From Opitutaceae bacterium (lineage in GTDB: Bacteria > Verrucomicrobiota > Verrucomicrobiia > Opitutales > Opitutaceae), in NCBI GenBank assembly GCA_016794785.1, contig JAEUHC010000015.1:372001-436000 (forward strand): 64,000 nucleotides of DNA. Direction: 5' to 3'. Numbering within the stretch: position 1 is the stretch's first letter; each line of letters starts with the position of its first letter. The translations under genes and the position numbers were made by a program. Shown in pieces: positions 16,302-25,718 of the stretch. Under the pieces are notes generated by a model. The model was not told the origin of the DNA, ran no database searches, and saw nothing but the letters and a program-made list of their open reading frames with translations.

Positions 16302-16976
16302 ATGCCGCTTCTGGTTGATGTCCTTACTCTTTTCCCCCGCATGCTCGACGGCGTGCTGGCGGAAAGCATCCTGGGCAAAGGCATCGCGGCGGGTCACCTC
16401 GCCGTGCGGGTCCACGACCTCCGGGCATGGACAACCGACAAGCATCGCACGACGGACGATCGGCCGTTTGGCGGGGGGGCGGGGATGGTGCTGAAGCCCG
16501 AGCCGGTCTTTGCCGCGATCGAGCAGTTGCAGACAGCGGGCTGCCGGCGGATTTACCTCACTCCGGACGGCACGCCGTTGTCGCCGGTGCTCGCGCAGGA
16601 GCTTTCGCGCGAGCGGCACCTTATTTTTCTGAGCGGGCACTATGAGGGCATCGACCAGCGCATCCGCGACCGCGTCATCGATCAGGAGATTTCGATCGGT
16701 GATTATGTGCTGACCAACGGCACCCTCGCGGCTGCGGTGGTGATTGATGCGCTCGCGCGTTTCATCCCTGGCGTGCTCGGGGAGGAAAAGTCATTGACGC
16801 ACGAATCCTTCACCAGCAAGTTGCTCGACTTTCCTCAATACACGCGTCCCGCCGAGTTTCGAGGCATGTCTGTTCCGGAGGTTCTCCTCTCGGGCAACCA
16901 TGCGGAAATCGAGAAATGGCGAGTCGCGCGGCAGGTGGAAAAAACCCGGCAAGTCCGGCCCGATTTACTCAAATAA
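16302..16976 (+). CDS. trmD: tRNA (guanine-N1-)-methyltransferase
   Basis: A 224-residue SPOUT-fold enzyme that methylates G37 of tRNA next to the anticodon, preventing +1 frameshifting, using S-adenosylmethionine bound in a trefoil knot. Signatures: LVDVLTLFPRMLDGVL at the start, FGGGAGMVLKPEPVF, FLSGHYEGIDQRI, the knot segment SIGDYVLTNGTLAAAVVIDA, and LTHESFTSKLLDFPQYTRPA. Length is normal. It is preceded by the rpsP terminator and followed after 9 bases by rplS. Confidence 0.96.
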   Translation: MPLLVDVLTLFPRMLDGVLAESILGKGIAAGHLAVRVHDLRAWTTDKHRTTDDRPFGGGAGMVLKPEPVFAAIEQLQTAGCRRIYLTPDGTPLSPVLAQELSRERHLIFLSGHYEGIDQRIRDRVIDQEISIGDYVLTNGTLAAAVVIDALARFIPGVLGEEKSLTHESFTSKLLDFPQYTRPAEFRGMSVPEVLLSGNHAEIEKWRVARQVEKTRQVRPDLLK

Positions 16977-16985
16977 CTCACAGCC

Positions 16986-17420
16986 ATGAACCTGATCATC
17001 AATGAAATCACCTCCTCCCAGGTGAGGAAAGACATTACGCCGTTTAAGGTCGGCGACGGCGTCCGTGTGCACACCAAGGTGCGCGAGGGCGACAAGGAGC
17101 GCGTGCAGGTCTATGCCGGCATCGTGATCGCGCGCAAGGGTTCGGGCATCCACGAGACTTTCACGGTCCGCCGCCTCAGCTACGGCGAAGGCGTCGAGCG
17201 CGTCTTCCCGGTGAATTCGCCCAACATCGACAAGGTCGAGGTCGAGCGCGAGTCCGAGCCGATGCGCGCCCGCCTCTACTATCTCCGCAAGCGCACCGGC
17301 AAAGCCGCCATGGCGATCAAGGAGAAGGACCGCGCCGCGGAGATTCACGCGCAGCACGAGGCCGAGAAGGCCGCCCGTGCCGCCGCGAAAGCCGCCGCCG
17401 CTCCCGCCGCCGCGAGCTGA
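16986..17420 (+). CDS. rplS: 50S ribosomal protein L19
   Basis: A 144-residue large-subunit protein at the 30S-50S interface. The core (residues ~1-110) has FKVGDGVRVHTKVREGDKER, GIVIARKGSGIHETFTVRRL and RARLYYLRKRTGKAA. A C-terminal extension of about 30 residues, rich in Ala, Lys and Glu, is longer than the E. coli form (115 residues). It starts 9 bases after trmD and is followed by a strong terminator at 17452. Confidence 0.97.
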   Translation: MNLIINEITSSQVRKDITPFKVGDGVRVHTKVREGDKERVQVYAGIVIARKGSGIHETFTVRRLSYGEGVERVFPVNSPNIDKVEVERESEPMRARLYYLRKRTGKAAMAIKEKDRAAEIHAQHEAEKAARAAAKAAAAPAAAS

Positions 17421-17451
17421 GTCCCGCGGTTGACGAGAATGCTTCCGAAAA

Positions 17452-17482
17452 GGCGGGCCAATCGGCCCGCCTTTTTCTTTTT
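17452..17482 (+). terminator. Rho-independent terminator after rplS
   Basis: GGCGGGCC (17452-17459), loop AATC, GGCCCGCC (17464-17471), then TTTTTCTTTTTC. A textbook intrinsic terminator closing the ribosomal-protein group. Confidence 0.92.
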
Positions 17483-17575
17483 CGCGATCGAGCGAATGAT
17501 GACGCACGCCGGCCCTGCGGCCGGAAAACCTCCCTTGCCAGTCGCGATCCGCGCCGCAAATCTCCACTTCTTCGC

Positions 17576-19138
17576 ATGAGCAACGCCGTGAAAATCTACG
17601 ACACGACCCTGCGCGATGGCACGCAGGGCGAAGGCATCAGCTTCTCGGTCACGGACAAGCTCCTGATTGCGCAAAAACTCGATGCCTTCGGCGTGGACTA
17701 CATCGAGGGAGGCTTCCCCGGCTCCAACCCGCGCGACATCACCTTTTTCAACGAGGCGAAGAGCCTGCGCCTGAAGCACGCGCGCATGGCGGCCTTTGGC
17801 TCCACGCGTCGGGCAGGGGTCAAGGCGCCTGAGGACGCCCAGCTTCGCACCCTGCTCGACAGCGGCATGCCCGTCCTGACGATCGTGGGGAAAACCTGGA
17901 CGCTCCACGTCACCGAGATTCTCAAGACCACCTTGGAGGAGAACCTCGCGATGATCGAGGACTCGACGCGCTACCTCGTCGGCCAGGGCCGGGAGGTCAT
18001 CTACGACGCCGAGCATTTCTTCGACGGCTACAAATCTGATCCCGACTACGCGCTCCGCACGCTTGCCGCGGCGGTGCGCGGTGGCGCAAGCAACCTCTCG
18101 CTCTGCGACACCAACGGCGGCACGCTCGTGGACGAGTTCAAGGACATCGTGGCGCGCGTGGTGCAGGAGTTCGGCGGCGCCAAGGTCGGCGTCCATTGCC
18201 ATAATGACAGTGGCCTGGGGGTGGCGCTCACGCTCGCGGGTGTGACCGCCGGCGCGACCCTCGTGCAGGGCACCGCCAACGGCTACGGCGAACGCGTGGG
18301 GAACGCCAACATCACGACCGTCCTGCCTAACCTCTTTCTCAAGATGGGCCGCACGGCGCATTGCGCGGCCAATCTCGCGCAACTGCGCGATCTCTCGCTG
18401 TTCTTCGACGAACTCGCGAATCTGCGGCCCGACCCCAAGGCGCCGTTTGTGGGCCAGTCGGCCTTCGCGCACAAGGGCGGCCTCCACGCCAATGCCGCGC
18501 AAAAAGTGGCGCGCAGCTACGAGCACATCGACCCTGCGCTCGTGGGCAACCGCACACGCGTCCTCGTCTCCGACATGGCCGGACGCAGCAGCCTCGCGCT
18601 GAAGGCCAAGGAGCTCGGCCTGGAACTGGACGAGAAGCGCCCCGAGATGAAGGGCCTGATCGAGGAGCTGAAGGAACGGGAGTTTCGCGGCTATGAGTAT
18701 GAAGCGGCCGATGCGTCTTTCCGGCTCCTCGTCGCCAAGCACGTGGGCCAGCAGCGGACCTTTTTCACCGTCGAGACCTACCGTGTCATCATCGAGCGGC
18801 ACGGCGCCGAGCTCTGGGCCGAGGCGACAGTAAAGCTCAACGTCAACGGCGAGACGGTGCATACGGTCGCCGAAGACGCCGGCCCCATCGGCGCGCTCGA
18901 CAAGGCGCTCCGCCTCGCGCTGGAGAAGACCTACCCGCAGATTCGCACGATGCAGCTGCGCGACTTCAAGGTCCGCATCCTTGATGGCAACAACGGCGCC
19001 GGCTCGCGGACCCGCGTGCTGATCGAGACGGGTGACGGCGTGAAAATTTGGGGCACCGTCGGGGTGAGCGACAACCTCATCGACGCGAGCTGGGAAGCGT
19101 TGCGCGAGTCGGTGGAATTCAAGCTGTCCCTGGCGTAG
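17576..19138 (+). CDS. cimA: (R)-citramalate synthase
   Basis: A 520-residue enzyme of the DRE-TIM/LeuA family that condenses pyruvate with acetyl-CoA to (R)-citramalate, the first step of the threonine-independent isoleucine route. The catalytic barrel starts VKIYDTTLRDGTQGEGISFS. The metal- and substrate-binding segments LSLCDTNGGTLVDEF, VGVHCHNDSGLG and GTANGYGERVGNANI are present; YGERVGNANI with the CDTNG motif is typical of CimA rather than 2-isopropylmalate synthase. The last ~150 residues form a LeuA-type regulatory domain, probably for isoleucine feedback. It stands alone between the rplS terminator and a two-component system. Confidence 0.9.
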   Translation: MSNAVKIYDTTLRDGTQGEGISFSVTDKLLIAQKLDAFGVDYIEGGFPGSNPRDITFFNEAKSLRLKHARMAAFGSTRRAGVKAPEDAQLRTLLDSGMPVLTIVGKTWTLHVTEILKTTLEENLAMIEDSTRYLVGQGREVIYDAEHFFDGYKSDPDYALRTLAAAVRGGASNLSLCDTNGGTLVDEFKDIVARVVQEFGGAKVGVHCHNDSGLGVALTLAGVTAGATLVQGTANGYGERVGNANITTVLPNLFLKMGRTAHCAANLAQLRDLSLFFDELANLRPDPKAPFVGQSAFAHKGGLHANAAQKVARSYEHIDPALVGNRTRVLVSDMAGRSSLALKAKELGLELDEKRPEMKGLIEELKEREFRGYEYEAADASFRLLVAKHVGQQRTFFTVETYRVIIERHGAELWAEATVKLNVNGETVHTVAEDAGPIGALDKALRLALEKTYPQIRTMQLRDFKVRILDGNNGAGSRTRVLIETGDGVKIWGTVGVSDNLIDASWEALRESVEFKLSLA

Positions 19139-19260
19139 CGGGTGCGGACGCGCCCGCAGGACGTGCCCAGCCGGAACGAGTAAACGCCCGCGAATCACGC
19201 CACCGAATCATTCGCTGCATCCCACACGCGCACCGGCTCTTCTCCGGTGTGCGAATCACG

Positions 19261-19974
19261 ATGAACGAGCCAAATACCGTCCTCTCACCACCGCGAATCC
19301 TCGTCGTGGAAGACGAGCCCAAGACCCGGGAGTCCCTCGCCGAGGGGCTGCGCATGGAGGAGTGGGAAGTTCGCACCGTGGGCACGGCGGAGGCCGCGAT
19401 CGCCATGCTGGAGCAGATTGCTTTCGATTTGGTTATCCTCGATTGGATGTTGCCGCAGAAAGACGGCATCGACGTTTTGCGGCAGGTGCGTGGTCGCGGG
19501 CTGACGGTGCCGGTTCTGATGCTGACCGCCCGCACGGCGCTGCCGGATCGGGTGGAGGGTCTCGACAGCGGGGCGGACGACTACCTGCTCAAGCCGTTTG
19601 CCTTTGCCGAGCTCGTGGCCCGGTGCCGGGCGCTGCTGCGCCGGCCAAGCGCCGGTGTCGAACGACTGCTGCGCTGCAGCGATCTCCAGCTCGACACCCG
19701 GGCGCGCGTCGCCATGCGCGGCGAGAAGGAGATCGCCCTCACGCCGCGGGAGGTCGATGTTCTGGAATACCTGCTCCGCCACCAAGGCCAAATCGTGACG
19801 CGCGCCATGCTGGAACGCGACGTCTGGAAACAGCAGCACCGCATGACCTCGCTCGACAACGTCATCGACGTCCAGATCATGCGGCTGCGGCGCAAGGTCG
19901 ATGGCGATGGCGCGGAGCGCCTGATTCAGACCATCCGGGGCGTCGGCTACCGGATCGCGAGGGAGTCGGCATGA
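19261..19974 (+). CDS. OmpR/PhoB-type response regulator
   Basis: A 237-residue two-component regulator. The receiver domain (residues ~12-125) has the acidic pair E17/D18, phospho-acceptor D61 (LVILDWMLPQKDG), the T of LMLTART and the K of YLLKPF. The C-terminal winged helix (~140-233) has TPREVDVLEYLLRHQGQIVT and the end IQTIRGVGYRIARES. I started it at ATG 19261, where the typical N-terminus begins. Its stop overlaps the kinase's ATG (ATGA at 19971-19974), so the pair is translationally coupled. The TBDR gene downstream is a plausible target. Confidence 0.95.
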   Translation: MNEPNTVLSPPRILVVEDEPKTRESLAEGLRMEEWEVRTVGTAEAAIAMLEQIAFDLVILDWMLPQKDGIDVLRQVRGRGLTVPVLMLTARTALPDRVEGLDSGADDYLLKPFAFAELVARCRALLRRPSAGVERLLRCSDLQLDTRARVAMRGEKEIALTPREVDVLEYLLRHQGQIVTRAMLERDVWKQQHRMTSLDNVIDVQIMRLRRKVDGDGAERLIQTIRGVGYRIARESA

Positions 19975-21377
19975 AATCGTGGTGGCAATGGCCCATCCGA
20001 TCGCGCCTCACGCTGTTCTACGCGATCGTGGGGGCGCTGCTGCTCGCCTGCTTCAGCGCGACACTTTACTACTATGTGCATCAGGTCGTGGCGCTGCCTC
20101 TGACCCATCAGCTGGCGCGGGACAAAGAAGCGATCGAGCGCCGCCTCACCATCCGGCCGGATGGCACCACGCTATGGGATGGGCGCGAAGTTGGCACGGG
20201 CGCGCCCTGGGCGGAGGCGTATCCATGGTTTGAGCTCTGGGACGAGCATGGCAAGTTGCACCGTCGGTTCTGGCCTTTCCCTGAGAGCCGCGTGCAGCGC
20301 CGGCCCTTTGCGCCCGAGCCGGGCAGCGAAACGCTCTCGATTTTCCGCATCGCCCCGGATTTGCGGCTGCGGGTGCTCTCCGCGCCCTTTGCGCCGCCGG
20401 GGCAGGAGAAGAAATGGATGCTGCGCGCGATGCGGATTCATGAGCCCGCGGCCGATGCGCTGGCGGCGTTGCGCTGGATTATTTTTTTCGCGCTCCCGGT
20501 GGTGGTCGTCCTGCTCGCCATCGCGGGCTACACTATCACCCGGCACTGGCTCCGGCCGCTCGAAACCATGATTGCGGAGGCGGATCGCATCAGTGCCGAC
20601 GAGCTGAAGCGTCGGTTGCCCGTGGGAAATCAGCATGACGAACTGGGCAGCCTCGCGCGCGTCTTCAACCGCATGCTGGACCGCCTGGAAGGATCATTTG
20701 CCACCTTGGATCGGTTTGTCGCCGATGCGTCCCATGAACTTCGGACGCCCCTGACGACCTTGCGCAGCGTGGGCGAGGTCGCGTTGCGCCGCACCCGCAC
20801 CGCCGAGGAGTATCGCGAGACCATCGGCAGCATGCTGGAGGAGGCGCAAAGGCTGGAATTGCTCACGGGCCGGCTGCTCGAGCTGGCCACGGCGGAGAGT
20901 GGCGCGGCCGATGTGCATCGTGTCGACCTTGCCATCGACAGTTATGTCGCCACTTGCGTCCACGACTTCGGGATTCTGGCGGAAGCCAGGGAACAACACC
21001 TCGCGGTCGACACGGTGCCCTGTCGCGCGACCGTCGATCCCGTGATTCTGCGTCAGGCGCTGCAAAACCTGATCGACAACGCGATTAAATACAGCCCGGC
21101 CGGGGCGACGATCCGTGTGGGCGTCCGGGAGGCAGGGGCGGATATCGAGATTTCGGTGACCGACCAGGGACCGGGCATCGCCTCCGTGAACGAAGGCAAT
21201 CTGGCCAAGCGCTTTTTTCGTCCGGACCGCGGACGCGACCGCAGCCGCGGCGGCTTCGGACTCGGACTCTCGATTACCCAAGCCTACATGCGTGTGCTCG
21301 GTGGCGCCCTCGAATACCACCGGGTCGCGGCCGGCGGCAGCACGTTTCTGCTTCGCCTGCCGAAGTCGGCAGCGTGA
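19971..21377 (+). CDS. Sensor histidine kinase
   Basis: A 468-residue membrane kinase. Two transmembrane segments (residues ~13-35 and ~165-187) flank a periplasmic sensor loop of ~130 residues with many Trp and Pro residues. A HAMP domain follows (RPLETMIAEADRISADEL). The phospho-acceptor H255 lies in DASHELRTPLTTLRSVGE. The ATPase domain has the N box (LQNLIDNAIKYSP), the G1 box (VTDQGPGI), the F box (RFFRPDRGRDRSRGG) and the G2 box (FGLGLSITQAYM). The layout matches QseC/TctE-like kinases. A GAGGGAG ribosome-binding site lies just upstream, inside the regulator gene. Signal unknown. Confidence 0.94.
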   Translation: MKSWWQWPIRSRLTLFYAIVGALLLACFSATLYYYVHQVVALPLTHQLARDKEAIERRLTIRPDGTTLWDGREVGTGAPWAEAYPWFELWDEHGKLHRRFWPFPESRVQRRPFAPEPGSETLSIFRIAPDLRLRVLSAPFAPPGQEKKWMLRAMRIHEPAADALAALRWIIFFALPVVVVLLAIAGYTITRHWLRPLETMIAEADRISADELKRRLPVGNQHDELGSLARVFNRMLDRLEGSFATLDRFVADASHELRTPLTTLRSVGEVALRRTRTAEEYRETIGSMLEEAQRLELLTGRLLELATAESGAADVHRVDLAIDSYVATCVHDFGILAEAREQHLAVDTVPCRATVDPVILRQALQNLIDNAIKYSPAGATIRVGVREAGADIEISVTDQGPGIASVNEGNLAKRFFRPDRGRDRSRGGFGLGLSITQAYMRVLGGALEYHRVAAGGSTFLLRLPKSAA

Positions 21378-21393
21378 GCTCGGCCGCGCCGTT

Positions 21394-21409
21394 CTGACAA
21401 AACTGTCAG
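21394..21409. promoter_or_regulatory. Short symmetrical element CTGACA-n4-TGTCAG upstream of TBDR
   Basis: CTGACA (21394-21399) and TGTCAG (21404-21409) form an inverted repeat, and CTGaCA/CTGtCA also read as direct repeats 9 bases apart. It lies between the two-component system and the TBDR at 21607, where an OmpR-type regulator might bind. There is no T-run, so it is not a good terminator. Confidence 0.3.
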
Positions 21410-21606
21410 GCTGCGTCGCTTGTGCCTGAGCGGCGCAACCGTCTATTCAATGCCCAAGGGCGTCTTGTTTTGCGCTGCCACGCCGGTCCGGTTTGCAGCC
21501 AGCGAGAAGCCCTGCGGCGGGATGTGCTGCCATCTTGGATCGCAGCTCTCCTCCGTTCACCCGACATGCCGCATGCCTCCGTGCACGGCTCCAACCCCAG
21601 GCAATT

Positions 21607-24600
21607 ATGAACTACATGAAGCTGTTCTACCTCGCAGCGCGCGTCTGCTCCCTCGGCGCGATCTGTCTTCTCCTCACTCCGGTCGCTGGCGCGCAGACGC
21701 CCGGAACCGGCACCATCGAGGGCCGGGTTTACAACCCCGCCAGCAAACAATATGTCCGCAACGCCGAAGTCCGGATCGAGGGCACCAATCTGGTGGACTA
21801 CACCGAGAACGACGGCTCCTTCCGCTTCACGGGTGTCCGCAGCGGTCCCGCGACGGTGCTGGTGACCTACACCGGCTACGTCTCCGTGAAGGAATCATTC
21901 GTCGTCACGCCCGGCCAAGTCGCGTCGCGCGAGATTCAGATCGTGACCACGCAGGCCCAGGACACCGTGAAAAGCGGCAAGGACAGCGTGGTGAAATTGC
22001 AGGCCTTCACGGTCTCCACCGAGCGCGAGGGCAACGCCAAGGCCATCATGGATCAGCGGCGCAACATGGATATCACGACCTCGGTCTCGTCCGATATTTT
22101 CGGCGACGTCACGGACGGCAACGTGGGCGAGTTCCTGAAATACCTCCCGGGCGTTGATCTGGATTATGTCGAATCCGAGGCGCGCGGACCGCGCCTTGGC
22201 GGCATGGACGGCCAGTATGTGGGCGTGGCCTTCGACGGTATCCGCACCGCGAGCGCCGATGCCAACCGCGGCGGTGGCGAGGCCTCCCGTGCCACGAGCT
22301 TCGAGGGCTTTTCCATCACCTCCATCGAGTCGATCGAGATCAGCCGCACGGCGAGCGCGGAGTCCGACGCCGACTCGCCAGCCGGCACGATCAACATGAA
22401 GACGCGGCGGGCGTTCGACCGCAAAGGCCGGCGCCTCGCCTTTAACGCGAGCGTCAACTTCAACGCCGAGGAATTCACCCTCAACCGCACCCCCGGACCG
22501 CGTGACGGGACTTCCTACAAGTGGAAACCCAATCTGTCCCTTGAGTATTCGGAGGCATTTCTCAACCAGCGGCTCGGTATTTTGCTCTCGGTGAGCCGCG
22601 CCAATTCCTTCACGGAGCAATATCAGGTCAACAACACCTACAATCGCAACGCCACGGCCGCCGACCCGCGCTCCCACGTCATCCGGCAGATCGATTTCAA
22701 GGATGGCCCCAAGTTCATCCAGAAGGACGCGCTGATGCTGACGGCGGATTTCCGCGCCACACGCCGGCTCGTCCTCTCGCTCAACGCGATCTACACCTAC
22801 ACGGAGGGCGAGTTTTGGAACCGCAACTTCACCTGGGTCGCGGCCAACGACAACGCGAACGTGAACAACGGCCGATCGCGCGTGGGCGGCGATGGCGTCC
22901 TGAACGTCGTCGCGACTCGCGCCCCGAGCGGCTCGGTGAATAACGTCGCCACCCTGAACACCGGTGGCGGCACCTCGGCCAAGCTCACCTACACGCGCAC
23001 CTTTGCCCCGAAGTTTGAATACAAGCTCGACGCGCTGACCATCGACGGTGCGTTCACCTTCTCCAAGTCGCGCAACAACTACGAGGCCAACGAGCGCGGC
23101 TGGGTCGAGTCTGAGGGTGGCGGCGTGCCCAGCAGCTGGACCGCGAGCCGGCCCCACGCCGAGTCGTGGGAGTGGACCATCCGCCAGACCTCCGGGGAGG
23201 ACTGGTATGACCGTGGCAACTTTGTTAACACGAACACCCGTGACGGCGGCACCCGCGTCAATAATTCCGGCCGCGAATGGGTGACAGAGATCTGGAACGG
23301 CCAGGCCAACGCCACGTGGGCGCTGCCCTTCGATCGTTTTCCCACGAAGCTGAAGTTTGGCGGGAAATGGAACGAGGAATCCCGCAAGAACTACGACACC
23401 GGTCCTTGGATGGTCTATTCCTACATCGGGCCCGGCGGTAACACCGTGACCTTCAACCCGACAACGCAGGTTTTCCAGAACGCCACCACCGGCAACTGGG
23501 CCAACCTCGGCTACATCTCGCCGCATCCCTTCGACATGGGCACGACCAACGCCCTGACGGTTTACAACGGCGCCGGCACGCCCGGCATGCCCCCCCGCAT
23601 CGACCGGCAGCGCGTCTTGCAGTTGTTCCGGACCAGTCCCGACCTGTTTGTCCACACCTCTACGCCCGACAACTTCTACACATCATTTGTGAGTTCCCGG
23701 CGCAATTTCCGCCAGACCGTCACCGCCGGCTACACGCAGGCTGATGTGGCGTTCTCCCGGAAACTGACCCTGCGCATGGGCGTGCGCATGGAGAACACGC
23801 TGAACGAATTCACGGAATTCAATCCACGCTTGCGCAGCGAGATCGTGGCGGCGGGGTTTCCGGTCAACAATGCCGGTCGCGCGCTCACCATCCCGGGCCT
23901 CCAGTATCAGTTCTTCAGCAAGCCCCAGGCAGTGCGGGAATCGGAGTATCGGAATTGGTTTCCCTCGGCCGTGATGAAGTTCAAGCCGACCCCAAACCTC
24001 GAGTTCCAGCTCGGCGCCAACAAGGCCATCTCGCGGCCGCCGGTCGACAGCCTCACGGGCATCCGCAACATCATCGAGGATATCCAGCGCATCGACAGTC
24101 CCAACGCCGATCTGCAGCCGGAATACTCCAAGAACTTCCAGACGCGCCTCGCGTATTATTTCCAAGGCCGCTCGCCGGGCCAGATGTCGATTGCGCTTTC
24201 TCAGAATGATATTCGGAACCTGCGCGAGACGTTCGACTTCACCGCCGAGGAATTCGGCGAGGATGATCCGGAGTTCGCAACCTACACCTTCCGTTCCACC
24301 CGCAATAGCGCCGAGACGCGCCGTTTCCGGAACATGGAGCTGGCCTACAATCAGACGCTCGGGTTCCTGCCGGAGCTGTTCCGCGGCACCAACGTCAACA
24401 TCGCCTATACGCGCACCTACGCCAGCCAGCGCCGCAACAACCTCGCGCCGCACCGCGTGAGCACCCGGCTCGGCTACGCCTATCGTCGCTTCAACGGCTC
24501 CATCGGCATGGTGTGGCGCGACGATTCGCCCGATGGCATCTACGGCCGCTACAAGGGCGCGCTCACGCAGTTCGATCTCGCGGCCACCTGGAAGCTCTCG

Positions 24601-24759
24601 AATCGCTACTCGGTTTACGTGCAGGGCCGCAACATCACTGGCAAGCCGGTGCTGTGGTATGAGTCGCCTCCTGGTGTCGCCGAGGGTGTGTCGCCTCACC
24701 TCCGCGTGATGCAGGAATACGGAGCCAATTGGGTGATCGGTTTGCGCGGCACATTCTGA
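21607..24759 (+). CDS. TonB-dependent receptor with N-terminal carboxypeptidase-regulatory-like domain
   Basis: About 1050 residues. Signal peptide (~1-29, ending LTPVAGAQ); a CarboxypepD_reg-like beta-sandwich (~34-115, GTIEGRVYNPASKQYVRNAE to GPATVLVTYTGY); a linker with VVKLQAFTVSTEREGNAKAI, the counterpart of the TonB-box region of Opitutaceae receptors; a plug domain (~150-280, with DADSPAGTINMKTRRAF); and a long barrel ending WVIGLRGTF with terminal phenylalanine. This architecture is that of the large receptors used for oligosaccharides and other polymers in Verrucomicrobiota; the ligand is unknown and no SusD partner is visible. I chose ATG 21607 because the signal peptide starts there. 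It lies 229 bases after the two-component system and is followed by a terminator. Confidence 0.93.
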   Translation: MNYMKLFYLAARVCSLGAICLLLTPVAGAQTPGTGTIEGRVYNPASKQYVRNAEVRIEGTNLVDYTENDGSFRFTGVRSGPATVLVTYTGYVSVKESFVVTPGQVASREIQIVTTQAQDTVKSGKDSVVKLQAFTVSTEREGNAKAIMDQRRNMDITTSVSSDIFGDVTDGNVGEFLKYLPGVDLDYVESEARGPRLGGMDGQYVGVAFDGIRTASADANRGGGEASRATSFEGFSITSIESIEISRTASAESDADSPAGTINMKTRRAFDRKGRRLAFNASVNFNAEEFTLNRTPGPRDGTSYKWKPNLSLEYSEAFLNQRLGILLSVSRANSFTEQYQVNNTYNRNATAADPRSHVIRQIDFKDGPKFIQKDALMLTADFRATRRLVLSLNAIYTYTEGEFWNRNFTWVAANDNANVNNGRSRVGGDGVLNVVATRAPSGSVNNVATLNTGGGTSAKLTYTRTFAPKFEYKLDALTIDGAFTFSKSRNNYEANERGWVESEGGGVPSSWTASRPHAESWEWTIRQTSGEDWYDRGNFVNTNTRDGGTRVNNSGREWVTEIWNGQANATWALPFDRFPTKLKFGGKWNEESRKNYDTGPWMVYSYIGPGGNTVTFNPTTQVFQNATTGNWANLGYISPHPFDMGTTNALTVYNGAGTPGMPPRIDRQRVLQLFRTSPDLFVHTSTPDNFYTSFVSSRRNFRQTVTAGYTQADVAFSRKLTLRMGVRMENTLNEFTEFNPRLRSEIVAAGFPVNNAGRALTIPGLQYQFFSKPQAVRESEYRNWFPSAVMKFKPTPNLEFQLGANKAISRPPVDSLTGIRNIIEDIQRIDSPNADLQPEYSKNFQTRLAYYFQGRSPGQMSIALSQNDIRNLRETFDFTAEEFGEDDPEFATYTFRSTRNSAETRRFRNMELAYNQTLGFLPELFRGTNVNIAYTRTYASQRRNNLAPHRVSTRLGYAYRRFNGSIGMVWRDDSPDGIYGRYKGALTQFDLAATWKLSNRYSVYVQGRNITGKPVLWYESPPGVAEGVSPHLRVMQEYGANWVIGLRGTF

Positions 24760-24775
24760 TTGTGCTGGGCGGATG

Positions 24776-24808
24776 GCGGCGGTTGCACGACGGTGCGCCG
24801 CCGCTTTC
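24776..24808 (+). terminator. Terminator-like hairpin after TBDR
   Basis: GCGGCGGTTGCAC (24776-24788) pairs with GTGCGCCGCCGC (24793-24804) with one bulge across a 4-base loop, followed by TTTCTGC. It lies 16 bases after the TBDR stop and before the converging ispA gene. The T-run is short. Confidence 0.6.
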
Positions 24809-24833
24809 TGCTATTTGAGGGGGGCGACGCGGA

Positions 24834-25718
24834 CTATTTGGTCCGCGCCGCCATGCTGGCCAGCAGGTGCTCGAGAAAGCGTGTGTCCGCCCGCAGTGAG
24901 CGGAGCAGGGTGGTGGCTTGCGTCGAATGTTCCTCAGCGGCCGCGCGTGCGGCGGGCAGACCGCGCACTGTCACATAGGTTGCCTTGCCGGCCTTCGCGT
25001 CTTTGCCCGCGGTTTTGCCGAGTGTCGCAGTGTCGGCGGTCGCATCAAGGATGTCGTCGATGATCTGGAAGGCCAGGCCGAGGTGGCGGCCGATCTGTCG
25101 CAACGTGGCAAGGTCCGCTTCCGTGGCTCCGCCGACGAGCCCGCCCATCACCAAGGCCGCCTCGATCATCGCGGCGGTCTTGTTGAGATGGATGAATTCG
25201 AGCTCGTCGGTTGTCGTGCCGGCTTTTTTTTCGGCGAGGAGATCCTCCATCTGGCCGCCGATCAGGCGGCGGCTGCCGGCGGCTCCGGCGAGTTCACGGA
25301 CGAGCGTGGCCGCAAGTGGGCCGGGATAATTCTCGGCGAGCAGGGCAAAAGCGTGGGTGAGGAGCGCATCGCCGGCGAGGAGGGCGGTCGCCTCGTCGAA
25401 CTGCTTGTGCGCGGTCGGACGGCCCCGCCGGAGGTCGTCGTTGTCCATGCACGGCAGGTCGTCGTGGATCAGGGAGTAGGTGTGGACGCACTCGATCGCG
25501 ATCGCGGCGGGGAGCGCGGCGTCGTGGCCGGGCCGGGCGCCGGCCAGTTCGGCGGCGGCGAGCACGAGCAGGGGGCGGAGGCGCTTGCCACCGGCCTCGA
25601 GGCTGTAACGCATCGCGGTGTGGAGGCGGGCGGGCCGGACATCGGGGCGCGGCACAAACTGGTCGAGGCCGCGTTCGACACGGGTGGTGTGGCGCTTGAG
25701 TTCGGCGGTGAAGTCCAT
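24834..25718 (-). CDS. ispA: Polyprenyl synthetase (farnesyl/geranylgeranyl diphosphate synthase)
   Basis: A 294-residue trans-prenyltransferase that condenses isopentenyl diphosphate with allylic diphosphates to make FPP or GGPP. The first aspartate-rich motif is D86-D87-x4-D92 (SLIHDDLPCMDNDDLRRGRP); the second is in FQIIDDILDATAD. GGKRLRPLLVL is the IPP-binding start. Two residues sit between the first two aspartates and the last one of the motif beyond the usual DDxxD (DDx4D), the pattern of short-chain bacterial FPP synthases. Length is normal. It is divergent from fmdB and converges with the TBDR. FPP versus GGPP product length cannot be decided by eye. Confidence 0.93.
   Translation of the reverse strand: MDFTAELKRHTTRVERGLDQFVPRPDVRPARLHTAMRYSLEAGGKRLRPLLVLAAAELAGARPGHDAALPAAIAIECVHTYSLIHDDLPCMDNDDLRRGRPTAHKQFDEATALLAGDALLTHAFALLAENYPGPLAATLVRELAGAAGSRRLIGGQMEDLLAEKKAGTTTDELEFIHLNKTAAMIEAALVMGGLVGGATEADLATLRQIGRHLGLAFQIIDDILDATADTATLGKTAGKDAKAGKATYVTVRGLPAARAAAEEHSTQATTLLRSLRADTRFLEHLLASMAARTK

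Noticed and set aside
21394..21409. Terminator for the histidine kinase gene
   Set aside because: The stem is only 6 bp and no T-run follows, so I list it only as a possible regulatory site.
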